A stretch of 15,102 bases of DNA from Holosporaceae bacterium (GTDB lineage Bacteria; Pseudomonadota; Alphaproteobacteria; UBA3830), in the NCBI GenBank assembly GCA_031288435.1, contig JAITRK010000059.1:1-15102 (forward strand), read 5' to 3'. Of the stretch, positions 1-6,458 are shown in pieces; position 1 is the stretch's first letter, and each line of letters opens with the position of its first letter. Position numbers and translations under genes: made by a program. The notes beneath the pieces were generated by a model. The model had not been told where the DNA came from. It saw nothing but the letters and a program-made list of their open reading frames with translations, and did not search any database.

Positions 1-105
1 TGCTGTGGAATGCACGGCCACGGTTTGGATGTCCAAGTCCCTACAGGCTCTTAGAATACGTACCGCTATTTCGCCTCTATTGGCAATCAATATCTTTTTT
101 ATCAT
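1..105 (-). CDS. accC: Biotin carboxylase, acetyl-CoA carboxylase subunit (N-terminal fragment)
   Basis: This is the first 35 codons of biotin carboxylase, cut by the window edge. The translation starts [18 protein letters not shown] and continues through RACRDL to TVAVHST. The [15 protein letters not shown] segment is the hallmark N-terminus of the biotin carboxylase family. The enzyme uses ATP and bicarbonate to carboxylate biotin on AccB, the first step of malonyl-CoA and fatty acid synthesis in the cytoplasm. The start is the ATG at 105-103, 19 bases after the accB stop, as in a usual accBC operon. No strong ribosome binding site is visible, so translation may be coupled to accB. The active site lies outside the window. 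Confidence 0.93.
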   Translation of the reverse strand, partial: MIKKILIANRGEIAVRILRACRDLDIQTVAVHSTA

Positions 106-124
106 CAGAAATACTTTAAATCGG

Positions 125-601
125 CTATTCGATTATAACAATAGGATCGCCGTATTCCACCGGCTGGGTGTCCCTTACGAAAATATGTTTGACCACTCCG
201 GAGCGCGGAGCCTTAACCATATTCATTACTTTCATCGCTTCTATTATGAATAAAGTCTGTCCCTGCGAAACCTTATCTCCGACGGAAATAAATGGGCTCG
301 CAGTGGGCCCGGGAGACAGATATACGGTTCCAACCATTTGAGCCTCTATGACTCCGGGATGATTTTCCAGTTCCTGTACGCTCTGGCCACCTCCCATTCC
401 ATGTACGACGTTTAGATTAGGTGGAGACGACGTTGTATTGTGGTTCGCAGGCTGTACTGTGATGACCTCCTGCTGAACCGAGCGCAAGACCTTAATTCTC
501 AAAGAATCTACCTGATATTCAATCTCAGTTAATCCGGTTTCCACCAGTAATTCAGCCAGAGATCTAATTGCATCCGGATCTATTTTTAATCGCTGGGTCA
601 C
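125..601 (-). CDS. accB: Biotin carboxyl carrier protein of acetyl-CoA carboxylase
   Basis: This 158-residue protein carries the biotin that shuttles CO2 from biotin carboxylase to carboxyltransferase in fatty acid synthesis. The C-terminal biotinyl domain (about residues 85-158) contains EAMKVMN, with the biotinylated lysine at residue 124. A less conserved linker rich in Asn, Ser and Pro (about 50-70) separates it from the N-terminal helical region, the normal BCCP arrangement and length. The start is a GTG at 601-599: the nearby ATG in another frame meets a stop after two codons, and an AGGA lies about 9 bases upstream of the GTG. accC follows after 19 bases. The gene starts only 21 bases after tRNA-Val on the same strand, and no promoter is seen between them, so it is probably cotranscribed with the tRNA. 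Confidence 0.95.
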   Translation of the reverse strand: MTQRLKIDPDAIRSLAELLVETGLTEIEYQVDSLRIKVLRSVQQEVITVQPANHNTTSSPPNLNVVHGMGGGQSVQELENHPGVIEAQMVGTVYLSPGPTASPFISVGDKVSQGQTLFIIEAMKVMNMVKAPRSGVVKHIFVRDTQPVEYGDPIVIIE

Positions 602-622
602 TTCATATTTTCCTAAGCATAA

Positions 623-697
623 TGGTGGGCGCAGCAGGAATCGAACCTGCGACCACTACGATGTCAACGTAGTGCTCTACCGCTGAGCTATACGCCC
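623..697 (-). tRNA. tRNA-Val (anticodon GAC), CCA encoded
   Basis: A complete cloverleaf is readable on the minus strand. The 7-bp acceptor stem pairs GGGCGTA with TGCGCCC, with one G-U pair. The D arm is GCTC/GAGC, the anticodon stem is CTACG/CGTAG around the loop TTGACAT (anticodon GAC, reading GUC valine codons), and the T arm is GCAGG-TTCGATT-CCTGC. The discriminator is A and the 3' CCA is encoded at 625-623. It lies between rnpB and accB on the same strand and has its own good promoter just upstream. Confidence 0.96.
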
Positions 698-718
698 TGA
701 ACAATCCTGTTCTAGGAG

Positions 719-747
719 TGTATACATCTTTTCACTATATTTATCAA
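719..747 (-). promoter_or_regulatory. Sigma-70 type promoter for tRNA-Val (and probably accBC)
   Basis: On the minus strand, TTGATA (747-742) and TATACA (724-719) are separated by exactly 17 bases. This predicts a transcript start about 20 bases upstream of the mature tRNA 5' end at 697. No other promoter is evident before accB, so accBC expression may depend on read-through from here. This is a match by eye to the -35/-10 consensus. Confidence 0.6.
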
Positions 748-764
748 GTTTTGGCCAAAAAGCG

Positions 765-1151
765 GGTTTTTGTGAAAACTATAAGCCGGATTCTGTGGAA
801 TGCAAACGCATTCCGATGGCCATTCATCTGGTATTTACGTCACCGTAAACATCTAGCGATCTACCCGGACAACCCTATGGTTACGGTAGCAATGCTATCG
901 AACCTAAATGCGGAGGGCATATGCGTTGTCCCTATTTGATCTTGCTCCAGGTGGGGTTTGCCTTGCCACTTCCGTTGTCGGTTGCGCGGTGAGCTCTTAC
1001 CTCGCCATTTCACCCTTGCCCGAAGGCGGTATATTTTCTGCGGCACTTTCCCTAGCGCCTTGCGACGCCGCCAGACGTTATCTGGCACCATCCTCCGAGG
1101 AGTCCGGACTTTCCTCCGCCGAAGCGGCGACCATCCGTAATCACAAAAACC
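765..1151 (-). ncRNA. rnpB: RNase P RNA, bacterial type A
   Basis: This is the catalytic RNA of RNase P, which removes 5' leaders from tRNA precursors. The conserved 5' core GAGGAAAGUCCGGACUCC is at 1116-1099 and the conserved 3' core ACAGAAUCCGGCUUAU at 796-781, both on the minus strand. The ends were set from an 11-bp perfect P1 helix: bases 1151-1141 pair with 775-765 (GGUUUUUGUGA with UCACAAAAACC). The length of about 387 bases fits the family. A CGCTTTTTGG run just past the 3' end may help termination. The tRNA-Val and accBC genes follow on the same strand. The open reading frames crossing this region on both strands are shadows of the RNA gene. Confidence 0.93.
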
Positions 1152-1156
1152 TATTG

Positions 1157-1186
1157 ATAGTATCATTGCGTTATGCAAAAATACAA
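1157..1186 (-). promoter_or_regulatory. Likely rnpB promoter
   Basis: On the minus strand TTGTAT (1186-1181) and TACTAT (1162-1157) are 18 bases apart. Transcription starting 6 bases after the -10 box would begin at 1151, exactly the outer end of the P1 helix. The -35 box touches the start codon of the divergent gene at 1186, so the two genes share a very compact control region. Confidence 0.5.
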
Positions 1187-1614
1187 TGGCACGTTTGTGG
1201 AATTATGGTGTGCTTGATTTATTGAAAAAAACCAGAGAAGAGAAGAATCTAAGCCTTGGTGAGATATCCGATGCCCTTAAGATTCGTTATTGCTATCTGG
1301 ATGCCATTGAGAACCACGATTATGATAATCTTCCGGAACTGGTTTATTCCATCGGTTTCGTGAGGAGCTATGCAAAGTTTCTGGGGTTAGACGCCGAAGT
1401 AATGGCAAACGAATTACGCTGCGCTCTCCTGCAGAAAAGCTCGCTAAACGGCAATCTTAATGACTCTGACGGTATTGATACGCTACTGTCATCGAATTGT
1501 TTGACTTTGTTCTCAAGCCTACATGATTTTTCGCCGTTGCGAGTTGCGTGCATTGTGTTGATAATTGCAGTGGCAGCAGTTCTGATAGATCTAATAGGCG
1601 TGCATATATTGTAG
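1186..1614 (+). CDS. Short RodZ-like helix-turn-helix membrane protein
   Basis: This 142-residue protein has an N-terminal HTH_25/RodZ-type domain at about residues 8-80, with LLKKTREEKNLSL followed by EISDALKIR, YLDAIENHD, and GFVRSYAKFLGLD. A single hydrophobic segment lies at about 118-140. In RodZ the cytoplasmic HTH domain binds MreB and helps organise the rod-shape elongation machinery at the membrane. Unlike typical RodZ, the chain stops right after the membrane segment, with no periplasmic domain. The ATG at 1186 was chosen because it precedes the whole domain, but no ribosome binding site is visible; it is divergent from rnpB with only 34 bases between them. It could be a reduced RodZ or another membrane-bound regulator with the same fold. 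Confidence 0.75.
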   Translation: MARLWNYGVLDLLKKTREEKNLSLGEISDALKIRYCYLDAIENHDYDNLPELVYSIGFVRSYAKFLGLDAEVMANELRCALLQKSSLNGNLNDSDGIDTLLSSNCLTLFSSLHDFSPLRVACIVLIIAVAAVLIDLIGVHIL

Positions 1615-1630
1615 TTGTTTAAGTTTGAAG

Positions 1631-1639
1631 AAGGGTGAG
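1631..1639 (+). promoter_or_regulatory. Ribosome binding site supporting a TTG start for the Hsp20 gene
   Basis: AAGGGTGAG ends 5 bases before the TTG at 1645, a normal Shine-Dalgarno distance. The frame is open and matches the Hsp20 family N-terminus from this codon, with no ATG until codon 25, too far in to be the real start. Confidence 0.55.
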
Positions 1640-1644
1640 AAAAA

Positions 1645-2073
1645 TTGGACAGGGTATCTTTTTTTAGCAGTCCATTGTTTCTGGGATTCGATCATTTTGA
1701 GAGACTTGTGGATTCCATGTCAAAGGGGCAGGATGATTCGTATCCGCCATATAACATAGAACAGATTGGAGAAACCGGATTCCGCATAACCCTAGCTCTT
1801 GCCGGCTTTCGCAAGGAAGATATTAGCATCTCGCTGGAAAACAACCAGTTGACCATAAAAGGGCGCCGCGAATCGGATCCGCAGGCAGTATATGTCTATC
1901 GAGGAATCGCAACACGGCAGTTCATGAGAACGTTTGTATTGGCCGATGGCGTTGAAATAACAAACGCCGAATTCGACAACGGACTGCTGCATATAAATCT
2001 TGTTCGCATGAAAAGCGAAAGCATGGTTAAAAACATAGAAATTTCCTCTCCTCGCGAGTGGAAGAATAAATAG
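1645..2073 (+). CDS. Small heat shock protein, Hsp20/IbpA family
   Basis: This is a 142-residue cytoplasmic ATP-independent chaperone that would hold unfolding proteins in a refoldable state. An alpha-crystallin domain spans about residues 35-135. FRITLALAGFRKEDISISLE and the closing AEFDNGLLHINL strand (108-119) match the A-x-x-x-x-G-x-L signature of the family. The N-terminal segment with FDHFERLVDSM resembles rhizobial and other alphaproteobacterial IbpA-type proteins. Translation begins at a TTG preceded by a good ribosome binding site. It lies 30 bases after the RodZ-like gene. No heat-shock promoter or thermosensor hairpin is apparent in that short gap, so it may be transcribed from upstream. 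Confidence 0.93.
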   Translation: MDRVSFFSSPLFLGFDHFERLVDSMSKGQDDSYPPYNIEQIGETGFRITLALAGFRKEDISISLENNQLTIKGRRESDPQAVYVYRGIATRQFMRTFVLADGVEITNAEFDNGLLHINLVRMKSESMVKNIEISSPREWKNK

Positions 2074-2134
2074 GTATGAACATTCTTCTTCGACAGTTAG
2101 TTTTTTTATCTGGCAAACTAGTTCAGAGAGTTCT

Positions 2135-3406
2135 ATGATCTACCTCCTTTTCGGATTAGCAGTGTTATTTTTAATAGCAATTGCTGGTTTTATATCCGGA
2201 GCCGAAACCGCGATCACCGGAGCGTCAAAGGCTCATCTGTACCATCTATCTAAAAAAGGAGACGGAAGAGCCAAAAGGGTTCTCTGTTTGCACGAGAAAA
2301 TGACAACTTCCATAGGGACTATCCTTGTCATAAATCAGATAGTATTGTATTTCATTCCCATAGTCAGCACACTTTTTGCAGTAAAATATTTATCTACGAC
2401 CGAAGCGGCGGTAATGCAGACCGTAATTGGCGCTTTGATTATGATATATGCGGAGATATTCCCAAAGCTCGTGGCGCTGCAATTTACGTCCCGCTACGCG
2501 CTATTTGTGGCTCCGCTGGTGGAGTATATCATCATATTTTTGAAGCCGCTGGTTGCACTGCTGGAATACTGCGCGCGCTTGTCGCTGAGGCTGCTTGGCG
2601 TTACCATTGGCGACGGGAAATCCCGCCAAAAATCCGACGAAGAACTGCGCGGCGCCATAGAAATGCATGAATCCGGTGGCGACAAGGATGAAGCTGAAAA
2701 GAAAATAATGCTCAAAAGCATACTAGATCTGGAAGAGGTTACCGTTGGCCACATCATGGTACACCGTAAAAATTTAAAAACCATAGATGCATCGCTGCCA
2801 ATGGAAAAGATAGCTGAGGAACTTACCAATTGTCCGTTCTCGCGAATTCCAGTGTGGAGAGATAATCCGGAAAACATTATAGGCATTCTCAAAAGTAAAA
2901 CTTTTTTTCGCGCCATTCGAGCGCTGGGCAACAGCATAAATTCCATAAAAATAACCGAACTTATTTCAGTTCCGTGGTTTATTCCTGAAACAACTCACCT
3001 GCTTGATCAATTACAAAAATTTCGCAAAAAACGAGAACATTTCGCCGTTGTTGTGGATGAATACGGTGACCTGAAGGGCTGTATTACGCTGGAGGATATC
3101 CTTGAGGAAATAGTTGGCGAAATAGTCGACGAATATGACATTGTGGTCAGCGGTTTGCGCCTACAGCCAGACGGCGGCGTAATCGCCGATGGAGCGACGC
3201 CTATTCGAGATTTAAATAGACAATTCGACTGGAACATTCCGGAAGAAGAAGCCGCCACCATAGCTGGATACGTGATGCATGAATTGAGAAAAATACCAGA
3301 TGTGGGCCAGACCTACGTGATTTCCAACTTTAAAATAGAAATTTTGCGCAGGCAAAGAAATCAAATAAGTCTTCTAAAAATTATTCCGAATCCAGGTGCA
3401 CCATAA
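2135..3406 (+). CDS. CorC/HlyC family membrane protein (CNNM transmembrane domain, CBS pair, CorC domain)
   Basis: A 423-residue inner membrane protein with the full family architecture. Residues 1-150 are the DUF21/CNNM hydrophobic domain, including FISGAETAITGAS and AEIFPK. A CBS pair spans about 203-335 and contains FSRIPVW and VVDEYGDLKG then TLEDILEEIVGEI. A C-terminal CorC_HlyC domain covers about 340-415. Family members are linked to magnesium or cobalt efflux or tolerance, although many are annotated as hemolysin-like. The substrate cannot be settled from sequence. The ATG at 2135 begins directly with the first membrane helix and follows a weak AGAG. It is 61 bases after hsp20. Confidence 0.9.
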   Translation: MIYLLFGLAVLFLIAIAGFISGAETAITGASKAHLYHLSKKGDGRAKRVLCLHEKMTTSIGTILVINQIVLYFIPIVSTLFAVKYLSTTEAAVMQTVIGALIMIYAEIFPKLVALQFTSRYALFVAPLVEYIIIFLKPLVALLEYCARLSLRLLGVTIGDGKSRQKSDEELRGAIEMHESGGDKDEAEKKIMLKSILDLEEVTVGHIMVHRKNLKTIDASLPMEKIAEELTNCPFSRIPVWRDNPENIIGILKSKTFFRAIRALGNSINSIKITELISVPWFIPETTHLLDQLQKFRKKREHFAVVVDEYGDLKGCITLEDILEEIVGEIVDEYDIVVSGLRLQPDGGVIADGATPIRDLNRQFDWNIPEEEAATIAGYVMHELRKIPDVGQTYVISNFKIEILRRQRNQISLLKIIPNPGAP

Positions 3407-3461
3407 AGCCAAGTAATAACCTGTAATTTGAGTGTTTTGGCTCTGCATTAATGTTTTAGGT

Positions 3462-3490
3462 TTGAATTGCGCCTGGAAACGCCTTATAAT
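3462..3490 (+). promoter_or_regulatory. Near-consensus sigma-70 promoter for the psd-pssA operon
   Basis: TTGAAT (3462-3467) and a perfect TATAAT (3485-3490) are separated by 17 bases, 31 bases upstream of the psd start at 3522. This is the best promoter in the window and probably drives psd, pssA and the two genes behind them. It also argues against any psd start upstream of 3522. Confidence 0.75.
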
Positions 3491-3511
3491 CCATATTGTC
3501 ATTCATAGTTT

Positions 3512-3516
3512 AGGAG
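3512..3516 (+). promoter_or_regulatory. Ribosome binding site fixing the psd start
   Basis: AGGAG sits 5 bases before the ATG at 3522. The open frame continues upstream to 3432, but the promoter at 3462-3490 lies inside that extension, so the ATG at 3522 is the start. Confidence 0.75.
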
Positions 3517-3521
3517 TTGTG

Positions 3522-4187
3522 ATGAATATAAGATTGCCTTTTGATCGTGATGCCTGGCGATTTGTAGGTATTTTAGCCTTTGGGGCGGTTTTGCTTAGTC
3601 ACGTGAGCTCTAATCTCGGTTGGGGTGGTTTTATAGCCGCCGTTTGTTGTCTTTTATTTTTTCGAGATCCAGAGAGAGTGCATCCATCCAAAGAAGGAGT
3701 TATTGTCAGTCCAGCAGATGGGAGAATATTAAAAATTTCCGAAGTAGAAGCTCCAGGAGAATTGGGATTACATGGTCACTGGAAAAAAATAAGTATTTTC
3801 ATGAGCGTCTGCGATGTCCATGTTAATAGAGCTCCAGTAGATGGAGTTGTTGAGAAAATCATTTATACGCCTGGAAAATTTTTCAATGCAGATTTCGACA
3901 AAGCGAGCGAAGACAACGAACGTCAGGCTACATATATGAAAACCGCCGACGGGGCGACTGTGGTATTTGTCCAAATTGCAGGTTTACTGGCCCGAAGAAT
4001 TCGCTGTGACATATCCGAGGGACAGACGCTTGGAATGGGAGATCGCGTCGGTATCATAAGATTTGGTAGTCGCGTCGATGTATATTTCCACAAAACCGTT
4101 GAAGTTCTGATGGAAGAAGGACAGCAGGTAATCGCCGGCGAAACCATTCTTGCTTATCTGAAAGCGAAGCCTCCAAAGGCTAAATGA
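3522..4187 (+). CDS. psd: Phosphatidylserine decarboxylase proenzyme, short form
   Basis: A 221-residue proenzyme of the compact Psd class found in alphaproteobacteria and archaea. It decarboxylates phosphatidylserine to phosphatidylethanolamine at the inner membrane. A hydrophobic stretch at about residues 13-46 anchors it. SPADGR (63-68), the FMSVCDVHVNRAP block (93-105) and the self-cleavage site in RFGSRVDVY are conserved. The proenzyme is expected to cut between Gly182 and Ser183, the serine becoming the pyruvoyl cofactor. The start is the ATG at 3522, backed by AGGAG and by a promoter upstream. pssA follows after 39 bases, so both steps from CDP-diacylglycerol and serine are encoded together. 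Confidence 0.95.
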   Translation: MNIRLPFDRDAWRFVGILAFGAVLLSHVSSNLGWGGFIAAVCCLLFFRDPERVHPSKEGVIVSPADGRILKISEVEAPGELGLHGHWKKISIFMSVCDVHVNRAPVDGVVEKIIYTPGKFFNADFDKASEDNERQATYMKTADGATVVFVQIAGLLARRIRCDISEGQTLGMGDRVGIIRFGSRVDVYFHKTVEVLMEEGQQVIAGETILAYLKAKPPKAK

Positions 4188-4226
4188 ATCTAAAGTTGTC
4201 GTGTTGTTACAACGGGAGTAGTAGTT

Positions 4227-5123
4227 ATGGACGGGTTGGAGAGTGAAGCCTTGCGTAAAAAAAAGAAAAATAGACACTCGGTTGTTGGAACATCTACCAC
4301 GGAGAAGGTTGGCATAGCCGAATTCGCTGGAAAAAGTTCAAAAAACTCTTCTCGGGCGCCGCTGGCGAGATTGTTGCCGACTGTCATAACGATTTTTGCG
4401 TTTTGCTTTGGCATGACCTCCATTCGTTTAGCCATGGCTCACAAATGGGAATACGCTGTGCTGTGTATATTTATGTCTGCGCTACTTGATTCGTTCGATG
4501 GTCGCGTAGCCCGCATGCTGGGACATGCGTCCCAATTCGGAGCGGAACTAGATTCGCTATCTGATCTTGTGTGCTTTGGCGTGGCTCCGTCTCTGATGCT
4601 TTTTCTATACATAAAATCTGCGCCGAATCCGTATATGGAGAACGCTAGCTGGGGTATCTGCATGTTCTTTACAGTCTGCTGCGCCCTAAGATTGGCCAGA
4701 TTTAATGCTATACAAATTCTAAACGAACCAAAACCAGAATGGCAGAAAAAATACTTTACGGGAGTGCCTGCTCCGGCTGGAGCCATCGTTGCGCTTTTCC
4801 CGTTTATCCTGTTTTTTTCCACCAATAAAGTTTGTTTCATGAACTGCAAGTTCATTTTCTTCTGCCTTATTGCTTCAGGCGTGCTCATGATAAGCACCGT
4901 AAAAAGTTTCTCGTCGAAGATGATAGAATTAAAGAATGGCATTGCCTTTCCGGAACTATTGATTATTAGTTTGGTTGTGATCTGTTTGATAATTGAGCTA
5001 TGGCTTACGCTAACCATGCTGGTCATTGCCTATGTGGCGGCCATTCCGTACGGCATTTATCAATATGCCAGAACCGAAAAAGAGATGAAAGCGCACGGCG
5101 ACGCCAATCAACAAGTTCATTAG
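4227..5123 (+). CDS. pssA: CDP-diacylglycerol-serine O-phosphatidyltransferase
   Basis: A 298-residue membrane enzyme that joins CDP-diacylglycerol and serine to make phosphatidylserine, the substrate of the Psd just upstream. The CDP-alcohol phosphotransferase signature is complete: Asp88, Asp91-Gly92, Ala95-Arg96, Gly105, Asp109 and Asp113, spaced as D-x2-DG-x2-AR-x8-G-x3-D-x3-D. Several hydrophobic segments follow, as expected for a polytopic protein. The first 45 or so residues are a polar, lysine-rich cytoplasmic extension before the first membrane segment. GGGAG at 4214-4218 lies 8 bases before the ATG. An 11-base palindrome (GTTGTTACAAC, 4203-4213) sits directly in front of that ribosome site. 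The next gene begins 2 bases after the stop. Confidence 0.93.
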   Translation: MDGLESEALRKKKKNRHSVVGTSTTEKVGIAEFAGKSSKNSSRAPLARLLPTVITIFAFCFGMTSIRLAMAHKWEYAVLCIFMSALLDSFDGRVARMLGHASQFGAELDSLSDLVCFGVAPSLMLFLYIKSAPNPYMENASWGICMFFTVCCALRLARFNAIQILNEPKPEWQKKYFTGVPAPAGAIVALFPFILFFSTNKVCFMNCKFIFFCLIASGVLMISTVKSFSSKMIELKNGIAFPELLIISLVVICLIIELWLTLTMLVIAYVAAIPYGIYQYARTEKEMKAHGDANQQVH

Positions 5124-5125
5124 AC

Positions 5126-6286
5126 ATGAAAAAATACATTCTTCTAATCCTGATTCTATGTATAATTGGTGTGGCGGCCTCGAAAATTCATCGAAAATCA
5201 AACTATGATGGCGGAGAGCTACATGAAGTCGTTTCAAAGATGAAATTTGACGAACTAGACGCTGAGAAAACGCTCTACATAAATGTTGGCATAGATTATA
5301 TCCCCTACGAGTTGGTGGAACTATTTGAAAATGCCACCGGCGTACGCGTTGTTACGGATATTTTCGATTCCAATGAAATATTGGAGGCGAAACTACTGGC
5401 TGGCGGTTCTCGCTATGATTTAGTCTTTCCAACAGCGTGGCCGCATTTTTCTCGTCAGCTGAAGGCTGGAATCTACCAAAAAATCGATGAAACAAAGATA
5501 GATTACACAACATTTAATCAAAGTATCATGCAGAAATTATCAGATCACGGCGGCTGCAACGAATATGCCGTACCGTATCAATTTGGCATTTCCGGCATAG
5601 GATTAAATGAAGATATAGTCGACAACCTGATTCCGCATGCTGCCAAAGATAGTCTTGCCGTGGTGTTTAATCCGGAATTCGCGGAAAAGCTAAGCAAATA
5701 CAGAATCTCTCTATACGAATCGCCACACGAGCTATTGCCGGCGGTTCTTGCCTATCTTGGACTAAATCCGGAAACGGAAAATGAGGAAGATATAATTGCG
5801 GCTTCGAAACATTTGAAAAAAATCAGACGCCACATTGCTAAGTTTACTTCCTATGGATTTGAAGACCTGGCGTCTGGGAATGCCTGCGTCACGTTGGCGA
5901 CGTCCGGAGACGTTATGAAAGTAATGCGAGACAACAATAGACGGCGCATAAAGTTCTTCCTGCCAAAAGAAGGAGCGTCTCTGTGGGTGGACGTTGTTGC
6001 CATCCCTGTTGGAGCTAGGCATCTAAAAAATGCCTACGCATTCATGAATTTTTTGTTTCATCCGAAAATTATTGCCTACGTCACCAACAAAACATATCGA
6101 GCAAACGCCGTAACCGCCGCAAACAATTTTGTGGATGACAATATAGTAAAAAATAAATACATATACCCAGATGACGACGTCCAAAAAAAGTGCTACGTGG
6201 AAAAATCGCTGAGTTCTAGGATTGAATCGCTAAAAACTAGATTGCTAACAAAGATAAAATCTATGGATAGCGAAGATGAAATTTAG
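5126..6286 (+). CDS. PotD/PotF-like substrate-binding protein, orphan
   Basis: A 386-residue exported or membrane-anchored protein of the spermidine/putrescine ABC-transporter binding family. A signal or anchor helix lies at residues 1-19. FENATGVRVVTDIFDSNEIL, then AKLLAGGSRYDLVFPTA, YAVPYQFGISGIG, FFLPKEGASLWVDVVAIP and YIYPDDDV follow the PotF pattern in order. Compared with E. coli PotF as I recall it, the aspartates and the tyrosine at 57-58 and 262 and 289 are kept. The tryptophan of the WSDY motif, the tryptophan before GD, and the phenylalanine before the last aspartate are replaced. No permease or ATPase genes lie beside it; instead it is the third gene of the psd operon, 2 bases after pssA. 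The upstream in-frame extension overlaps pssA and was rejected because this ATG begins a proper signal peptide. Confidence 0.83.
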   Translation: MKKYILLILILCIIGVAASKIHRKSNYDGGELHEVVSKMKFDELDAEKTLYINVGIDYIPYELVELFENATGVRVVTDIFDSNEILEAKLLAGGSRYDLVFPTAWPHFSRQLKAGIYQKIDETKIDYTTFNQSIMQKLSDHGGCNEYAVPYQFGISGIGLNEDIVDNLIPHAAKDSLAVVFNPEFAEKLSKYRISLYESPHELLPAVLAYLGLNPETENEEDIIAASKHLKKIRRHIAKFTSYGFEDLASGNACVTLATSGDVMKVMRDNNRRRIKFFLPKEGASLWVDVVAIPVGARHLKNAYAFMNFLFHPKIIAYVTNKTYRANAVTAANNFVDDNIVKNKYIYPDDDVQKKCYVEKSLSSRIESLKTRLLTKIKSMDSEDEI

Positions 6287-6458
6287 AATGAAAATCCTTA
6301 TTCCACTGGTTTGTTCTGCTTGTAGTTACTACGAAACTCCGCCGCTACCGGATTTAAACGCGAAATCGTTTTCCTATGAAGAAATTATGGAGTCAAAGAA
6401 AAAATTAAAGATAAAATCGCATTCTACACGTGAGGAAAACACCGAATCTTCCAATTAA
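6276..6458 (+). CDS. Small possible lipoprotein, unknown function
   Basis: A 60-residue product at the end of the psd operon. It overlaps the stop of the binding-protein gene by 11 bases if it begins at 6276. The ATG at 6288 (56 residues, MKILIPLVCSACSYY) would give a cleaner, short export signal. Two cysteines (CSAC) offer a lipobox-like site with Ser-Ala before the second cysteine, but the -3 position is not the usual leucine. The rest is polar and lysine/glutamate-rich. The gene is short and without clear homology in my memory. It is supported by tight packing, same strand and a plausible signal sequence. It might accompany the binding protein at the membrane. Confidence 0.5.
   Translation: MKFRMKILIPLVCSACSYYETPPLPDLNAKSFSYEEIMESKKKLKIKSHSTREENTESSN

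Noticed and set aside
861..1225. Open reading frames on both strands across the RNase P RNA gene
   Set aside because: They coincide with rnpB, whose conserved cores and P1 helix are clear; their translations are arginine/serine-rich without any domain.
3409..3442. AGCCAA ... TTGGCT as a terminator after the CorC gene
   Set aside because: The arms are about 20 bases apart, AT-rich and not followed by a T run; too weak to call.
3432..3521. A 30-residue N-terminal extension of Psd
   Set aside because: It contains the -35/-10 promoter and lacks a ribosome site; the ATG at 3522 has AGGAG and fits the family length.
4439..5026. A long antisense frame over pssA
   Set aside because: pssA has the complete CDP-alcohol phosphotransferase signature on the plus strand; the antisense frame has no recognisable domain or ribosome site.
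5000..5125. A 42-residue N-terminal extension of the PotF-like protein
   Set aside because: It overlaps the end of pssA and lacks a signal peptide; the ATG at 5126 begins one.
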